A DNA stretch of 39,429 bases from Anaeroplasmataceae bacterium (GTDB lineage Bacteria; Bacillota_I; Bacilli_A; Acholeplasmatales; Anaeroplasmataceae). Shown here one piece after another: positions 25,313-33,600 of the stretch. The stretch lies in contig JAIDZC010000035.1 of assembly GCA_029057785.1 (NCBI GenBank), positions 1 through 39,429 of the forward strand, read 5' to 3'. The notes beneath the pieces were generated by a model. The model ran no database searches and was not told the origin of the DNA. It worked only from the letters and a program-made list of their open reading frames with translations. Every line of letters begins with the position of its first letter. The first letter of the stretch is position 1. The position numbers and the translations under genes are program-made.

Positions 25313-25487
25313 TTAACTTGTGTGTTTCCTTTTGAAAAATCCTAACATTAAAAGAGATAATCTTTTCAATTCCTTCTTACACCTGTGATGAAACGGTAGT
25401 TCAATTTCCAATTCATCTTATATAAACCATATTTGACACAAAAATTTTGTCAATTAAAATCCTCAGATTTTACTAATGCAAAAACAA

Positions 25488-25517
25488 AGGACTTACAGTT
25501 TTATGCCTGTAAGTCCT
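25488..25517 (-). terminator. Terminator of the ABC-transporter operon
   Basis: Perfect 11-bp stem AGGACTTACAG/CTGTAAGTCCT with an 8-base loop, overlapping the last base of the ATPase gene, followed by TTGTTTTTG. Confidence 0.85.
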
Positions 25518-26185
25518 TATTCTAAAATATATTTAAGAATATCTGTTCTGATATTTTGTTGTTCAGAAAGAGTTCTAGGTAAACTACTATTAATTTGATA
25601 TGTTTTAGATATATTGCCCTCTCTTAAAATGAATATATCATCTGCTAGAAGTATTGCCTCATCTATATCATGTGTTACAAATAATACTGTTTTCTTATCC
25701 ATATTCCATAGATTGCTAAAATATGAAATCAGCTTGTATTTCAAAGATAAATCTAGTGATGAAAAGGGTTCATCCATCAAAATAATTGGAGCGTCAAACA
25801 AGAAAGCTCTTGCGATAGAGACTCTTTGAGCCTCTCCACCGCTAAGTTTTGTTGGATAGGCATCCTTTTTATCAAGAATTTCTAATTTAGAAAGAATTTC
25901 TTCTATTCTTTCATCTGTAGCCTCTTGTGAAACAAATTTCAAATTTTCTTTCACTGTTAAAGAAGGAATCAATCGAGCCTCTTGAAAAATATAAGAAAGC
26001 TTCCCATTTCCTTCAATAGAACCACTATAATTTGTTAGTCCTGCAATCATATTCAGTAGTGTTGTTTTTCCTACTCCACTTTCTCCCAAAATACAAGTAA
26101 TCTTATTTTCAGCAAATTCTAAAGAAAAGTGATCAAAAATAACACGTTCATCATATTTTTTACATATGTCTGTTAGTTTAATCAT
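25517..26185 (-). CDS. ABC transporter ATP-binding protein (NitT/TauT/SsuB-type)
   Basis: A 222-aa import ATPase. Walker A GESGVGKTTLL, signature LSGGEAQRVSIARAF, Walker B IILMDEPFSSLD, and switch His in VTHDIDEA. The short length and the absence of a C-terminal regulatory domain match SsuB/TauB/ThiZ proteins. Its start overlaps the permease gene by eight bases. It energises uptake by the neighbouring permease and lipoprotein. Confidence 0.92.
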   Translation of the reverse strand: MIKLTDICKKYDERVIFDHFSLEFAENKITCILGESGVGKTTLLNMIAGLTNYSGSIEGNGKLSYIFQEARLIPSLTVKENLKFVSQEATDERIEEILSKLEILDKKDAYPTKLSGGEAQRVSIARAFLFDAPIILMDEPFSSLDLSLKYKLISYFSNLWNMDKKTVLFVTHDIDEAILLADDIFILREGNISKTYQINSSLPRTLSEQQNIRTDILKYILE

Positions 26186-26924
26186 GGCACATCACCTTCT
26201 TTAACAAATGTAGGATAGCTTCACTGATCATACTTAATACAATCGCAACTATCGTCAAAGCAAATAGTTTCTCAACTTCTATGTTCACCTTTGCAAATTG
26301 CATAAGCTTACCAATACTATTTCTTGTTTGTGCTAATGCCTCAGCAGCAATAACCAACTTAATATTCAAACTAAAAGCTGTGGCTGTATTTTCTAAAATC
26401 ACTGGCTTCATACTTGGAATATAAAGCTTTAAGATTTGATTTTTTTTAGACACATGATAAACATTTGCCATTTCTATTAGTTTTTTATCTATTTGATGAA
26501 ATCCAGATAAAAAGGCTTGATAGAGCGTAGGACAGATTACAATGCCTGCAATCACTATTGGAGTTTGACTAGGACTAATCATGATAATTAAGATTAACAA
26601 TATTGCCATAGTAGGAACAGCTCTTACAATAGCCATAAAAGGGTTTAAAAATTTTTCTATTTCCTTGTAAGCATAGGCCAAAACAGAACAAAATAAAGCT
26701 ATAATAAAAGCTATTAAAAAGCCCTCAATACATCTTAAATAAGTCCATCCTAAGGATATCCAAAAGTTAGAATCTTTAATGAGCTCTCCTAAATTCAAAA
26801 ATGACTGTGCGGGAGTAGGTAAAATTAAATCTACCCCTATCCACCAACAGGCAACATACCAGATGAGTAAAATCAAAAGAATGACTGCTAGTGGATATAT
26901 TAAATTAACTAGCAGTTTCTTCAT
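26178..26924 (-). CDS. ABC transporter permease (NitT/TauT/SsuC-type)
   Basis: 248 aa with about six membrane helices and the importer EAA-type loop EMANVYHVSKKNQILKLYIP near residues 150-170. The N-terminal LPTPAQSFLNLGEL matches the family's P-S/A-P block. SD GGAGG precedes the ATG, overlapping the end of the binding-protein gene. Substrate undetermined: family members carry nitrate, sulfonates, taurine, pyrimidine thiamine precursors or riboflavin. Confidence 0.9.
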   Translation of the reverse strand: MKKLLVNLIYPLAVILLILLIWYVACWWIGVDLILPTPAQSFLNLGELIKDSNFWISLGWTYLRCIEGFLIAFIIALFCSVLAYAYKEIEKFLNPFMAIVRAVPTMAILLILIIMISPSQTPIVIAGIVICPTLYQAFLSGFHQIDKKLIEMANVYHVSKKNQILKLYIPSMKPVILENTATAFSLNIKLVIAAEALAQTRNSIGKLMQFAKVNIEVEKLFALTIVAIVLSMISEAILHLLKKVMCHD

Positions 26925-26937
26925 TGCTTACCTCCAA

Positions 26938-28119
26938 TTAATTCAAAAAGAAATTATCGTCTAAATCTAGTTTGGCAAGTTCTTTTACATACTCTTTTAC
27001 AGAAGTTTTAACTAAACTTGCAAGTTCTACTCTTACATTACATCTTTTTATAGTGTCTGCAGTAAAAGTCATATTGCCCAGATTACTTTCATATTTTTTA
27101 AACACCTCTGGCAATGTTTCTAAATGGCTATTTAAATAACTTGCATTACCTTCAAGTTTTTGTAATAATGCTTTAACATAATCAGGGTATGCTTTAGCAA
27201 ATTCTTCTTTTACTACTAAACATGCCTGTGGATATCCATCATAAGTTGTAAGTTTCTTATATTCTGCTTGTAAATCAACTGTAATCTTCATTTCTGGAAT
27301 TAAGGATTGTGCACGCGTAACCTGTGGTTCACCTAACACTCCATAGATTTCTGTTCCTTTTAATACTGCTTGTTTAATTTGAGGAATAATTTCAGATGCA
27401 TCATTTACTGTAGATAATGCTACTTTTCCTGAAATTGCTTCTCCTGATTCCTCATAAGGAATGTTATTTCCATCTAACACATACTTTACCATTTGAATAG
27501 TAGTTGCAGCAGTCGTTAAAATTAGTTTCCCCTTTAAATCTTCCAAAGAAGAAATTTCATGAGTTCCTGTTATATATAGATTACCAAAAACATTTACGCT
27601 TGCCAATTGAATTTTAATTCCTTGCTTTACATATAACTGTGCTGCAGCAGTTGTTGGCATAATAGCTAAATCGCAAGCATCTTGTGCTACTCTAGCAGCT
27701 ATCTCTGCTGCTTGAACAATATGGAAATTTGTCTTTGTTTTTTCATAAACAAAATTTTCATCTAATACATTGGCTAATGCTAATGCTGGTGTTCCGTCTG
27801 GCATATAAATATTTACTTCACTAGGATATTTATGCTCCCATGCTGCATATAAAGTAGTATCTTTAGATATAGTTTCTCCGGCAACGGCTGGTATTTCTAA
27901 ATCCTTGTCTTTATACCATTTTATAAAAACCCATCCATTATCATCTTCCAATATAGGTAACGGATCTGGTAACTTTTCACCCCGAATTTTCTCTGGAGCT
28001 TTCCCATGTCCATTAACTTCATATGTTATATTAAATCCTTCTGTTGGTTCTGTTGTCTCTTTACAAGAAACCAAGCTGAAGCTTAATAATAATACAAAAA
28101 AGAATATTATTTTTTTCAT
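26938..28119 (-). CDS. ABC transporter substrate-binding lipoprotein with an N-terminal InlB B-repeat
   Basis: A 393-aa lipoprotein: lipobox LVSC (Cys about 19), one B-repeat (about 28-94; GWVFIKWYKDKD, then LYAAWEHK), and an NMT1/SsuA-type binding protein (about 97-393; MPDGTPALALANVL, DLAIMPTTAAAQLYV, SSLEDLKGKLILTT). The binding fold is complete in length. Known family members import nitrate, sulfonate or thiamine precursors; the present substrate cannot be read. No riboswitch-like structure (for example a TPP element) is visible in the short leader. GAGGTG precedes the ATG. The B-repeat between anchor and binding domain is unusual. Confidence 0.88.
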   Translation of the reverse strand: MKKIIFFFVLLLSFSLVSCKETTEPTEGFNITYEVNGHGKAPEKIRGEKLPDPLPILEDDNGWVFIKWYKDKDLEIPAVAGETISKDTTLYAAWEHKYPSEVNIYMPDGTPALALANVLDENFVYEKTKTNFHIVQAAEIAARVAQDACDLAIMPTTAAAQLYVKQGIKIQLASVNVFGNLYITGTHEISSLEDLKGKLILTTAATTIQMVKYVLDGNNIPYEESGEAISGKVALSTVNDASEIIPQIKQAVLKGTEIYGVLGEPQVTRAQSLIPEMKITVDLQAEYKKLTTYDGYPQACLVVKEEFAKAYPDYVKALLQKLEGNASYLNSHLETLPEVFKKYESNLGNMTFTADTIKRCNVRVELASLVKTSVKEYVKELAKLDLDDNFFLN

Positions 28120-28220
28120 TTTTACACCTCACACTATTTAATATCATACACCTTTTTAGCGATAATTAAAAGCAAATTTGAAAAAGATTTATTATTTCAA
28201 TAGCAAATAAACTCTTTTTA

Positions 28221-28229
28221 TGCTATACT
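28221..28229 (+). promoter_or_regulatory. Extended -10 promoter of the DUF1016 leader transcript
   Basis: TGcTATACT (TG at 28221-28222, -10 at 28224-28229). The -35 is poor (TAGCAA at 17-base spacing). The predicted start is near 28236. Confidence 0.5.
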
Positions 28230-28236
28230 ACTATCG

Positions 28237-28253
28237 AGTAAAGGGAGGTTACT
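28237..28253 (+). promoter_or_regulatory. 5' hairpin with the leader Shine-Dalgarno in its loop
   Basis: AGTAA (28237-28241) and TTACT (28249-28253) can pair, leaving AGGGAGG as the loop. The stem is short, so stability is modest. It would start at, or within one base of, the predicted 5' end. Confidence 0.35.
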
Positions 28254-28257
28254 TTAT

Positions 28258-28305
28258 ATGTATATCATCTATTTTACAAGTTTATCTATCATTCCCGTAA
28301 AGTGA
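28258..28305 (+). CDS. Possible 15-codon leader peptide upstream of the DUF1016 gene
   Basis: ATG preceded by AGGGAGGT with seven-base spacing encodes MYIIYFTSLSIIPVK and stops at TGA (28303-28305), whose first base is the last base of the 5' terminator arm. The peptide is hydrophobic. It could be a regulatory leader (a ribosome on its last codons would cover the 5' arm) or a free small peptide. Short ORFs arise by chance; the SD, promoter and stop position are the only support. Confidence 0.4.
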   Translation: MYIIYFTSLSIIPVK

Positions 28306-28327
28306 AATACTTTATGGGATTTTTTTT
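28293..28327 (+). terminator. Intrinsic terminator (attenuator candidate) before the DUF1016 gene
   Basis: An 11-bp stem TCCCGTAAAGT/ACTTTATGGGA (one G-U pair), loop GAAAT, followed by eight T residues. It lies 25 bases upstream of the DUF1016 ATG, so any transcript from the upstream promoter must pass it. Confidence 0.8.
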
Positions 28328-28351
28328 ATTGAGAAAACAAAGGAGGATTTT

Positions 28352-29344
28352 ATGATGTTAAAAGATAAACAAACAAGCATTTTAGAAAAAAACTACTTTA
28401 AGGATTTAGAAAGAATCAAACAAACGATAAAAAACAACCAGTATAAAGCTATGGTTGTTGTTAATAGTACAATGATTCTTACCTATTATGAAATTGGTAC
28501 TATTATTAACCAAAGAAAATCTTGGGGAAATAAGTATATTGAGAGATTAGCTCAAGACTTGAAGGAATTTGGCAAGGGTTTTTCATATGATTCTTTAAAA
28601 AGAATGGCACAATTTTCAAATGAGTTTACAATGCAAGAAATTAGGGAACAAGCTGTTCCCCAAATTCCATGGGGAACACTTTTAGAAATTATGAAAAAAT
28701 CTCGGTCTCATAAAGAGATGTTATGGTATATCAATGAAACTCATAGAAATGGATGGTCTAGAAGTATGGTATTAAACCAGTTTAAGCTTAAAGCCTATGA
28801 AAGAAGTCTTGTTGAACCTATCACTTCTTCTAATATCCTCGAAAATAAAGATTCTGACTTAGTTCATGAATTATTTAAAGATACTTATGTCTTTGATTTC
28901 ATCGATCCTAATCATATTAAAAATGAAAAGGATTTAAAAGAGAAAATGTTAGGCCATATCTTAGAAGTACTAAAGGAACTAGGTACTGGTTTTAGCTTAG
29001 TAGGAAAAGAATTTGAAATTAAAGTAGATGATAACGAAATCTATAAGATTGATTTACTTCTTTACCATACAAAGATACATGCCTATATTGTGATCGAAGT
29101 AAAAACTGGTAAATTTCAACCTAAGGATTATGGACAACTTGTCTTTTATGTGAATGCGATAGATATATTAGAAAAGACAGATGAGGACAATTCTACGATA
29201 GGTTTACTTTTATGCAAGGATGCCAATCGATTTGTTGCACAAACTACAATAAAAGGTTCTTCTATTCCTGTAGGAATTTCTAAGTATAAGTTCTTAGAGG
29301 AATTACCTGAGTATTTGAATAAAAGATTAAAGGAGAAAAAATAA
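28352..29344 (+). CDS. DUF1016 (YhcG-type) PD-(D/E)XK nuclease-family protein
   Basis: 330 aa. The N-terminal DUF1016_N helical domain (about 15-160) includes YYEIGTIINQRKSWGNKYIERL and LAQDLKEFGKGFSYDSLKRM-type blocks, shown here in short form (YYEIGTIIN, FSYDSLKRM), and PQIPWGTLLEI. The C-terminal half carries a PD-(D/E)XK core: the Asp in YKIDLLLYH and EVK in YIVIEVKTG, then FQPKDYGQL. Function of the family is not settled; it occurs in accessory and defence-associated regions and may cut nucleic acid. SD AAAGGAGG precedes the ATG. It sits alone on the plus strand between rpsR and the ABC operon. Confidence 0.88.
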   Translation: MMLKDKQTSILEKNYFKDLERIKQTIKNNQYKAMVVVNSTMILTYYEIGTIINQRKSWGNKYIERLAQDLKEFGKGFSYDSLKRMAQFSNEFTMQEIREQAVPQIPWGTLLEIMKKSRSHKEMLWYINETHRNGWSRSMVLNQFKLKAYERSLVEPITSSNILENKDSDLVHELFKDTYVFDFIDPNHIKNEKDLKEKMLGHILEVLKELGTGFSLVGKEFEIKVDDNEIYKIDLLLYHTKIHAYIVIEVKTGKFQPKDYGQLVFYVNAIDILEKTDEDNSTIGLLLCKDANRFVAQTTIKGSSIPVGISKYKFLEELPEYLNKRLKEKK

Positions 29345-29369
29345 AAGACTATTGAAATCAATAGTCTTT
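29344..29369. terminator. Shared terminator of the convergent DUF1016 and rpsR genes
   Basis: Perfect 10-bp stem AAAGACTATT/AATAGTCTTT with loop GAAATC. The minus-strand side has the better T-tract (TATTTTTTC), so it serves mainly the rpsF-ssb-rpsR operon. Confidence 0.75.
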
Positions 29370-29377
29370 CAAAATTA

Positions 29378-29623
29378 CTAGTCTTTTACGAATGGTAATA
29401 AAGCCATATGACGAGCACGCTTAATAGCGATTGCTAACTTTCTTTGATATTTAGCAGATGTACCAGTAATACGACGAGGTAAAATTTTGCCTCTATCTGT
29501 TACAAATTTTCTTAATAAATCTACATCTTTAAAATCAATATGCTCAATATGGTTTTGTGTAAAATAACAAACCTTTTTACGACCACGACGTTCGCCACGA
29601 TCTGGTTTACGATTTTGTTGCAT
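29378..29623 (-). CDS. rpsR: 30S ribosomal protein bS18
   Basis: 81 aa, typical bS18 with [33 protein letters not shown] (seen in parts: [18 protein letters not shown]) and the C-terminal [12 protein letters not shown]. The one Cys (CYFT) gives no complete zinc-binding set. A TTG two codons upstream is open, but ATG 29623 has AAAGGAGG eight bases before it. Last gene of rpsF-ssb-rpsR. Confidence 0.97.
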   Translation of the reverse strand: MQQNRKPDRGERRGRKKVCYFTQNHIEHIDFKDVDLLRKFVTDRGKILPRRITGTSAKYQRKLAIAIKRARHMALLPFVKD

Positions 29624-29644
29624 AATCAATTCCTCCTTTTAGTT

Positions 29645-30151
29645 TTAGAATGGTAAATCATCATCAGCTACATCCATATTGAAGCTTTGAGGAGCCTCTG
29701 GTTCTGGCTGAGATGTAGGTGTGCCTGCATTGTAGGTGCCACCATAATTAGGGGTATTATACCCTTGATAATTATTATTTGGTTGTTGATAACCTTGATT
29801 TGGCTGATAAGATGTAGGTTGGGCATTAGGATCTCTTGGTGTTAGATTTTCTACACGCTCTACAATAACATCTGTCGTATATCTTGTTTGATTATCTTGT
29901 CCTTGATAAGAACCTGTTTGGATTCTACCTTCAACAGAAAGTAAGTATCCTTTTCTAATAAAACGAGAAATAAAATCAGCTTGTTGACCAAAGGCTACAC
30001 AATTAATAAAATCAGCTTGTCTATTTCCGTTTGCATCTCTGCTTCCAACACGGTCAATAGCCACTGTAAATCTCAAATTAGACATCCCTGATTGTGTGTA
30101 ACGAATTTCAGGATCCTTGGTAATTCTACCAATAAGCATTACTTTATTCAT
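29645..30151 (-). CDS. ssb: Single-stranded DNA-binding protein
   Basis: 168 aa. OB fold (about 1-105; MNKVMLIGRITKDPEIRYTQSG, visible parts MNKVMLIGRITKDPE and FINCVAFGQQADF), a Gln/Asn/Pro/Gly-rich flexible linker (about 115-155), and the acidic tip MDVADDDLPF, which recruits DNA-repair and replication partners. It covers single-stranded DNA at the fork. Lies between rpsF and rpsR as in most Firmicutes. Confidence 0.97.
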   Translation of the reverse strand: MNKVMLIGRITKDPEIRYTQSGMSNLRFTVAIDRVGSRDANGNRQADFINCVAFGQQADFISRFIRKGYLLSVEGRIQTGSYQGQDNQTRYTTDVIVERVENLTPRDPNAQPTSYQPNQGYQQPNNNYQGYNTPNYGGTYNAGTPTSQPEPEAPQSFNMDVADDDLPF

Positions 30152-30165
30152 GGTTAACTCCTGTC

Positions 30166-30453
30166 TTATTCTCCGTCAACAACCACAATATGACGAATAA
30201 TATTTTCATTATAACCTGCGATACGATCAAACTCAGTTAGAGCTTTAGGAGTAGCCTCTACTAGCATCCAAACATAATATCCCTTACGAGAATGTTCGAT
30301 TTCATAAGCTAATTCTCTTAAACCCCATTCCTTACATTCTAAAACCTTAGATTGATTGCTTGTAAAAATGTTACTTACATTTGCAACCTCGGCTTTAATT
30401 GACTCTTGGTCTAAATTCGCACGAAGAATATACATAACTTCATACTTTTTCAT
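30166..30453 (-). CDS. rpsF: 30S ribosomal protein bS6
   Basis: 95 aa, full length. Family blocks MKKYEVMYILRANLD, EWGLRELAYEIEHSRKGYYVWM (parts GLRELAYEIE and KGYYVWM) and a terminal HIVVVDGE. It forms a heterodimer with bS18 on the platform of the 30S subunit. AAGGAGG precedes the ATG. First gene of the rpsF-ssb-rpsR operon; its leader hairpin (30482-30501) may bind S6:S18. Confidence 0.97.
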   Translation of the reverse strand: MKKYEVMYILRANLDQESIKAEVANVSNIFTSNQSKVLECKEWGLRELAYEIEHSRKGYYVWMLVEATPKALTEFDRIAGYNENIIRHIVVVDGE

Positions 30454-30481
30454 ATTTTTTCAACCTCCTTATGGACTTTTG

Positions 30482-30501
30482 GCCTAGCATAGCTTCTAGG
30501 C
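30482..30501 (-). promoter_or_regulatory. rpsF leader hairpin, possible S6:S18 autoregulatory element
   Basis: A 6-bp stem GCCTAG/CTAGGC with an 8-base loop in the about 70-base leader; a weaker outer stem (ATG.CTT / AAG.CAT) is possible. Many bacteria regulate this operon through an S6:S18-binding leader. The conserved CCG bulge of that motif was not found, so this is only a candidate. Confidence 0.3.
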
Positions 30502-30529
30502 AAGGGCATTTCTTCAAAAATACGACCTA

Positions 30530-30558
30530 ATTATAGCATACCTTTTGGTAATCTGCAA
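30530..30558 (-). promoter_or_regulatory. Promoter of the rpsF-ssb-rpsR operon
   Basis: Minus strand TTGCAG (30553-30558), 17-base spacer ending in TGC, TATAAT (30530-30535): near-consensus, with an extended -10. Confidence 0.8.
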
Positions 30559-30597
30559 GACAATTTGAATAATTTTTATTTTAAAATTTTTGTAAAA

Positions 30598-30623
30598 AAT
30601 GGAAGCTGAAACCTACTTCCATT
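30598..30623 (-). terminator. Terminator of the pectate-lyase lipoprotein gene
   Basis: An 8-bp stem AATGGAAG/CTTCCATT with a 10-base loop, followed by TTTTACAAAAATTTT on the minus strand. Confidence 0.7.
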
Positions 30624-30636
30624 TTAAAATCTAACT

Positions 30637-33600
30637 TTATTTCTTTAATTCCATATAAAATAGATTAGCTCCATCTGCTTTTGTAATCTTATGGGCACCC
30701 GAGCTTAAGGTAATTGTAGCAATTCCATTATTTGCAGTATACTTAGTTCCATCTACTTTTATCGTTGCAGAAGACTCAACAAACACTAAAATCAAAGTCA
30801 TAGAGTCGTTGGTATTAAAAGTAATATCTGTAGAAGATTCTAGCTTTAAACATTGTGTAAGGTTCAATCCGTTATAGGTTACACTTCCTTTACCTGTTGA
30901 AAGGTTACCATTAATTGTAAATATATTGCTATCCTTGCCAGATGTAGTAAAGTTGTGAACGATATTATCTGAAATAACTGGTGAATTTCCATCACCATCT
31001 CCATCACCATCGCCGTCTCCATTACCAGAATTGCCATTACCTAATGTACCTTCAATTCCTAATACTCGAACTAATTTAGACTTATAAGATAAAACTGCAT
31101 TACTTAATTCAGGAATAATCTCATAATTGCGATCTTGAGTGGTGTTATCAAAATTCCACTTTAAGTCGCCACCATTTACTCTACCAGCATATTTCATTAC
31201 CTTTTCTCTTGCTACTTCTGGTGTATCTACACTATATGAATACATAAGATTTGAGTCTGTGTCAAAGTTATTGTAGGTTGAACCTCCAGATAGTGTCTTA
31301 ACCGAACTAGGTACTTGTTCATTTCTTGAGGCGGCAACATAAGCATCAAAGCTTGTAGAATTCTCTTGATAAGAAATGACTTTACAATCAGAGCCTCCCT
31401 CAATATGGTTTCCAAATGCCTTAATGATACCACCTGATTCTCCACTGAAGGTACCATCTCCTAAAGCATCTGTTCCTTGGGCAGCACTCATCATTGGATT
31501 TTTACAATTTCTAAAGTAATTATTCTCTACAAATGCAGAGGCAGAGGTTGTAACACCTACGCCATATTTTGCATTTCCATCAAAGTAATTGTTATAAATA
31601 TGAACTGTGCAAGTACGAATTCTTGGATGTCTAGAATCAGAATGGTCATACCAATTATGATGATAAGTAATATAGTTATCTTCTTTTTCTGTCTTCATAC
31701 CTTGTAAATTGCATTTTCCAGAATCCCAGAAATGATTATAAGAAATCGTGACATTCGTAGAAATCTTAGTATCTACGGAGCCATCTCCCTTTGCCTTATC
31801 TCCTGATCCCTTCTTACCATAATAGATATCTAAATTATGCACCCAAATATTGCAATTGTCCGTATCAATAGAGATACCATCATCCATTTGATTCATAACG
31901 GCAAAATTTCTAAACTCCACATTACCACAGTTACGAGCTAAGAATCCAAATCCAAATAATGTTGTATCTTCTCCAACTCCTTCAATCGTAACATTTAATT
32001 CAGAGAAAGCAGATTTACCTTTTATCTGAAGTCCTTCAGAGGAACTTCCCATAGCATCTAAATCTGAAGTAGTAATTAAACCAAGGAAACGAATACACAA
32101 AGGTTGAGTTGAATTCGCCTGTTGTTTTCCATTTAAAATTCCTTGAATTCCTGTTAGTTTTGTAGAAACACCATTTATATTTAAATCACAAGTAACTGTC
32201 TTTGCATTATTTGCCGTAACATAGACAACAACTGCATCACTCTTCAATGTTCCATCATCATTATAAGCACCTGAAGCAGTTTTAAATTTTGAATTTTGAG
32301 AAAATGCAAATCCGCTTCTTTCATGAGCCACAACAGTTACGCTTTCAGTTGCTACAGTATTTAACTCTTGATCATCTTGTACAGGAACAGCCTTCACCAC
32401 ATAATCTCCAGCTGTCAACCCTAGAATATCTGCACGATATTTATCAGGATACTCTCGAATTAATTGCTGATCTATTTTTTTATAAGCAGAATCTGCTTCA
32501 TTTGCTTTTTTATAATAAACATGATAATCCGTACAATCTGCAAAAGTCTCCCATTCTAGGTATGCGCCTTCCAAATACCCTTCTGCTTCATCAATCACGA
32601 AATCATTTTGTCCTACCCATTTAGCATACAAAGTGACATCCTCAGTTAATTTTAATCCTGGTGTTGCCTTAACGTTAAAGTTGGAATCTAGATACCAACC
32701 TGCAAACACATAACCATCATTAGTTGTAAGAATAGGTAATTCCTTTGGAAGAGCTGTTGCTTCATTAACACTTGCAGGCTGTTCTCCTTTGCCATTTGTA
32801 TTATAATAAATACTATATGTTTCTAAAGCAGGATCTTCTTTTATTTCCCACTTTGCATATAGAGTTGTATTAGCACTTATTGCTTTTCCAGCTTCTGCTG
32901 GTGTAGTACAATTCTCTTCTAGATACCAACCTACAAAATGCCAGCCTTCTACATCATCTACTGTTGGTAGTGGATTTGGTAATGCTGTTACATCTGTTAA
33001 TCCTGTAGGAGCTTCTCCATGACCAAGCATATTAAATGCAATACTATACTTCTCTGGAGCTGGTTCTTCTTTTATTTCCCACTTTGCATATAAAATTGTA
33101 TCAGTTTTTATTTCTGTTCCAGATACCGCTAATGTAATACAATCTTCTTCTAGATACCAACCTACAAAATGCCAACCCTCTACATCCTCTGCTACTGGTA
33201 GTGGATTTGGTAATGCAACAACATTGGGTAACGCTACAGGAGCAGTTCCATGTCCTTGCATATCATATGTCACACTATACTTCTCTGGTGTTGGCTCTTC
33301 TTTTCTTTCCCATTTTGCATGTAGTGTTGTATCAGCTTCAATTGTATCTCCAGCTTTTGCTGATACAATAAAATTATCTTCCAAATACCATCCAACAAAA
33401 TGCCAACCTTCTACATCTTCTATAGTTGGCAAAGGATTAGGTAATGTGGTTACTCCAGTTATACTTGTAGGAGATGTTCCATGTTCATGCATATTAAATG
33501 TAATATTATACCTTACAATTTCATCCCATTTCGCATATAAAATAATATTATTTGTGACGACATCCTTATCAAAATCCCATTCTGTTTGATAAGTCTCCTC

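Noticed and set aside
28120-28220. TPP or other riboswitch in front of the binding-protein operon
   Set aside because: The leader is short and AT-rich; no conserved CUGAGA-type core or multi-stem structure is visible.
10293-29344. Prophage or defence island built from the KilA-N and DUF1016 genes
   Set aside because: The two genes are about 17 kb apart with core genes between, and no integrase, structural phage gene or att-like repeat was seen.
32289-32624. 111-codon open frame on the plus strand
   Set aside because: Antisense to the Fn3-like part of the pectate-lyase gene, with no promoter or RBS support.
32622-33533. Periodic repeats that could suggest a CRISPR or satellite array
   Set aside because: The 231-base period is in frame and translates into InlB B-repeats; there are no short palindromic repeats or unique spacers.
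33224-33589. 121-codon open frame on the plus strand
   Set aside because: Antisense to the tandem B-repeats; open only because the repeat codons are biased. No RBS or family similarity.
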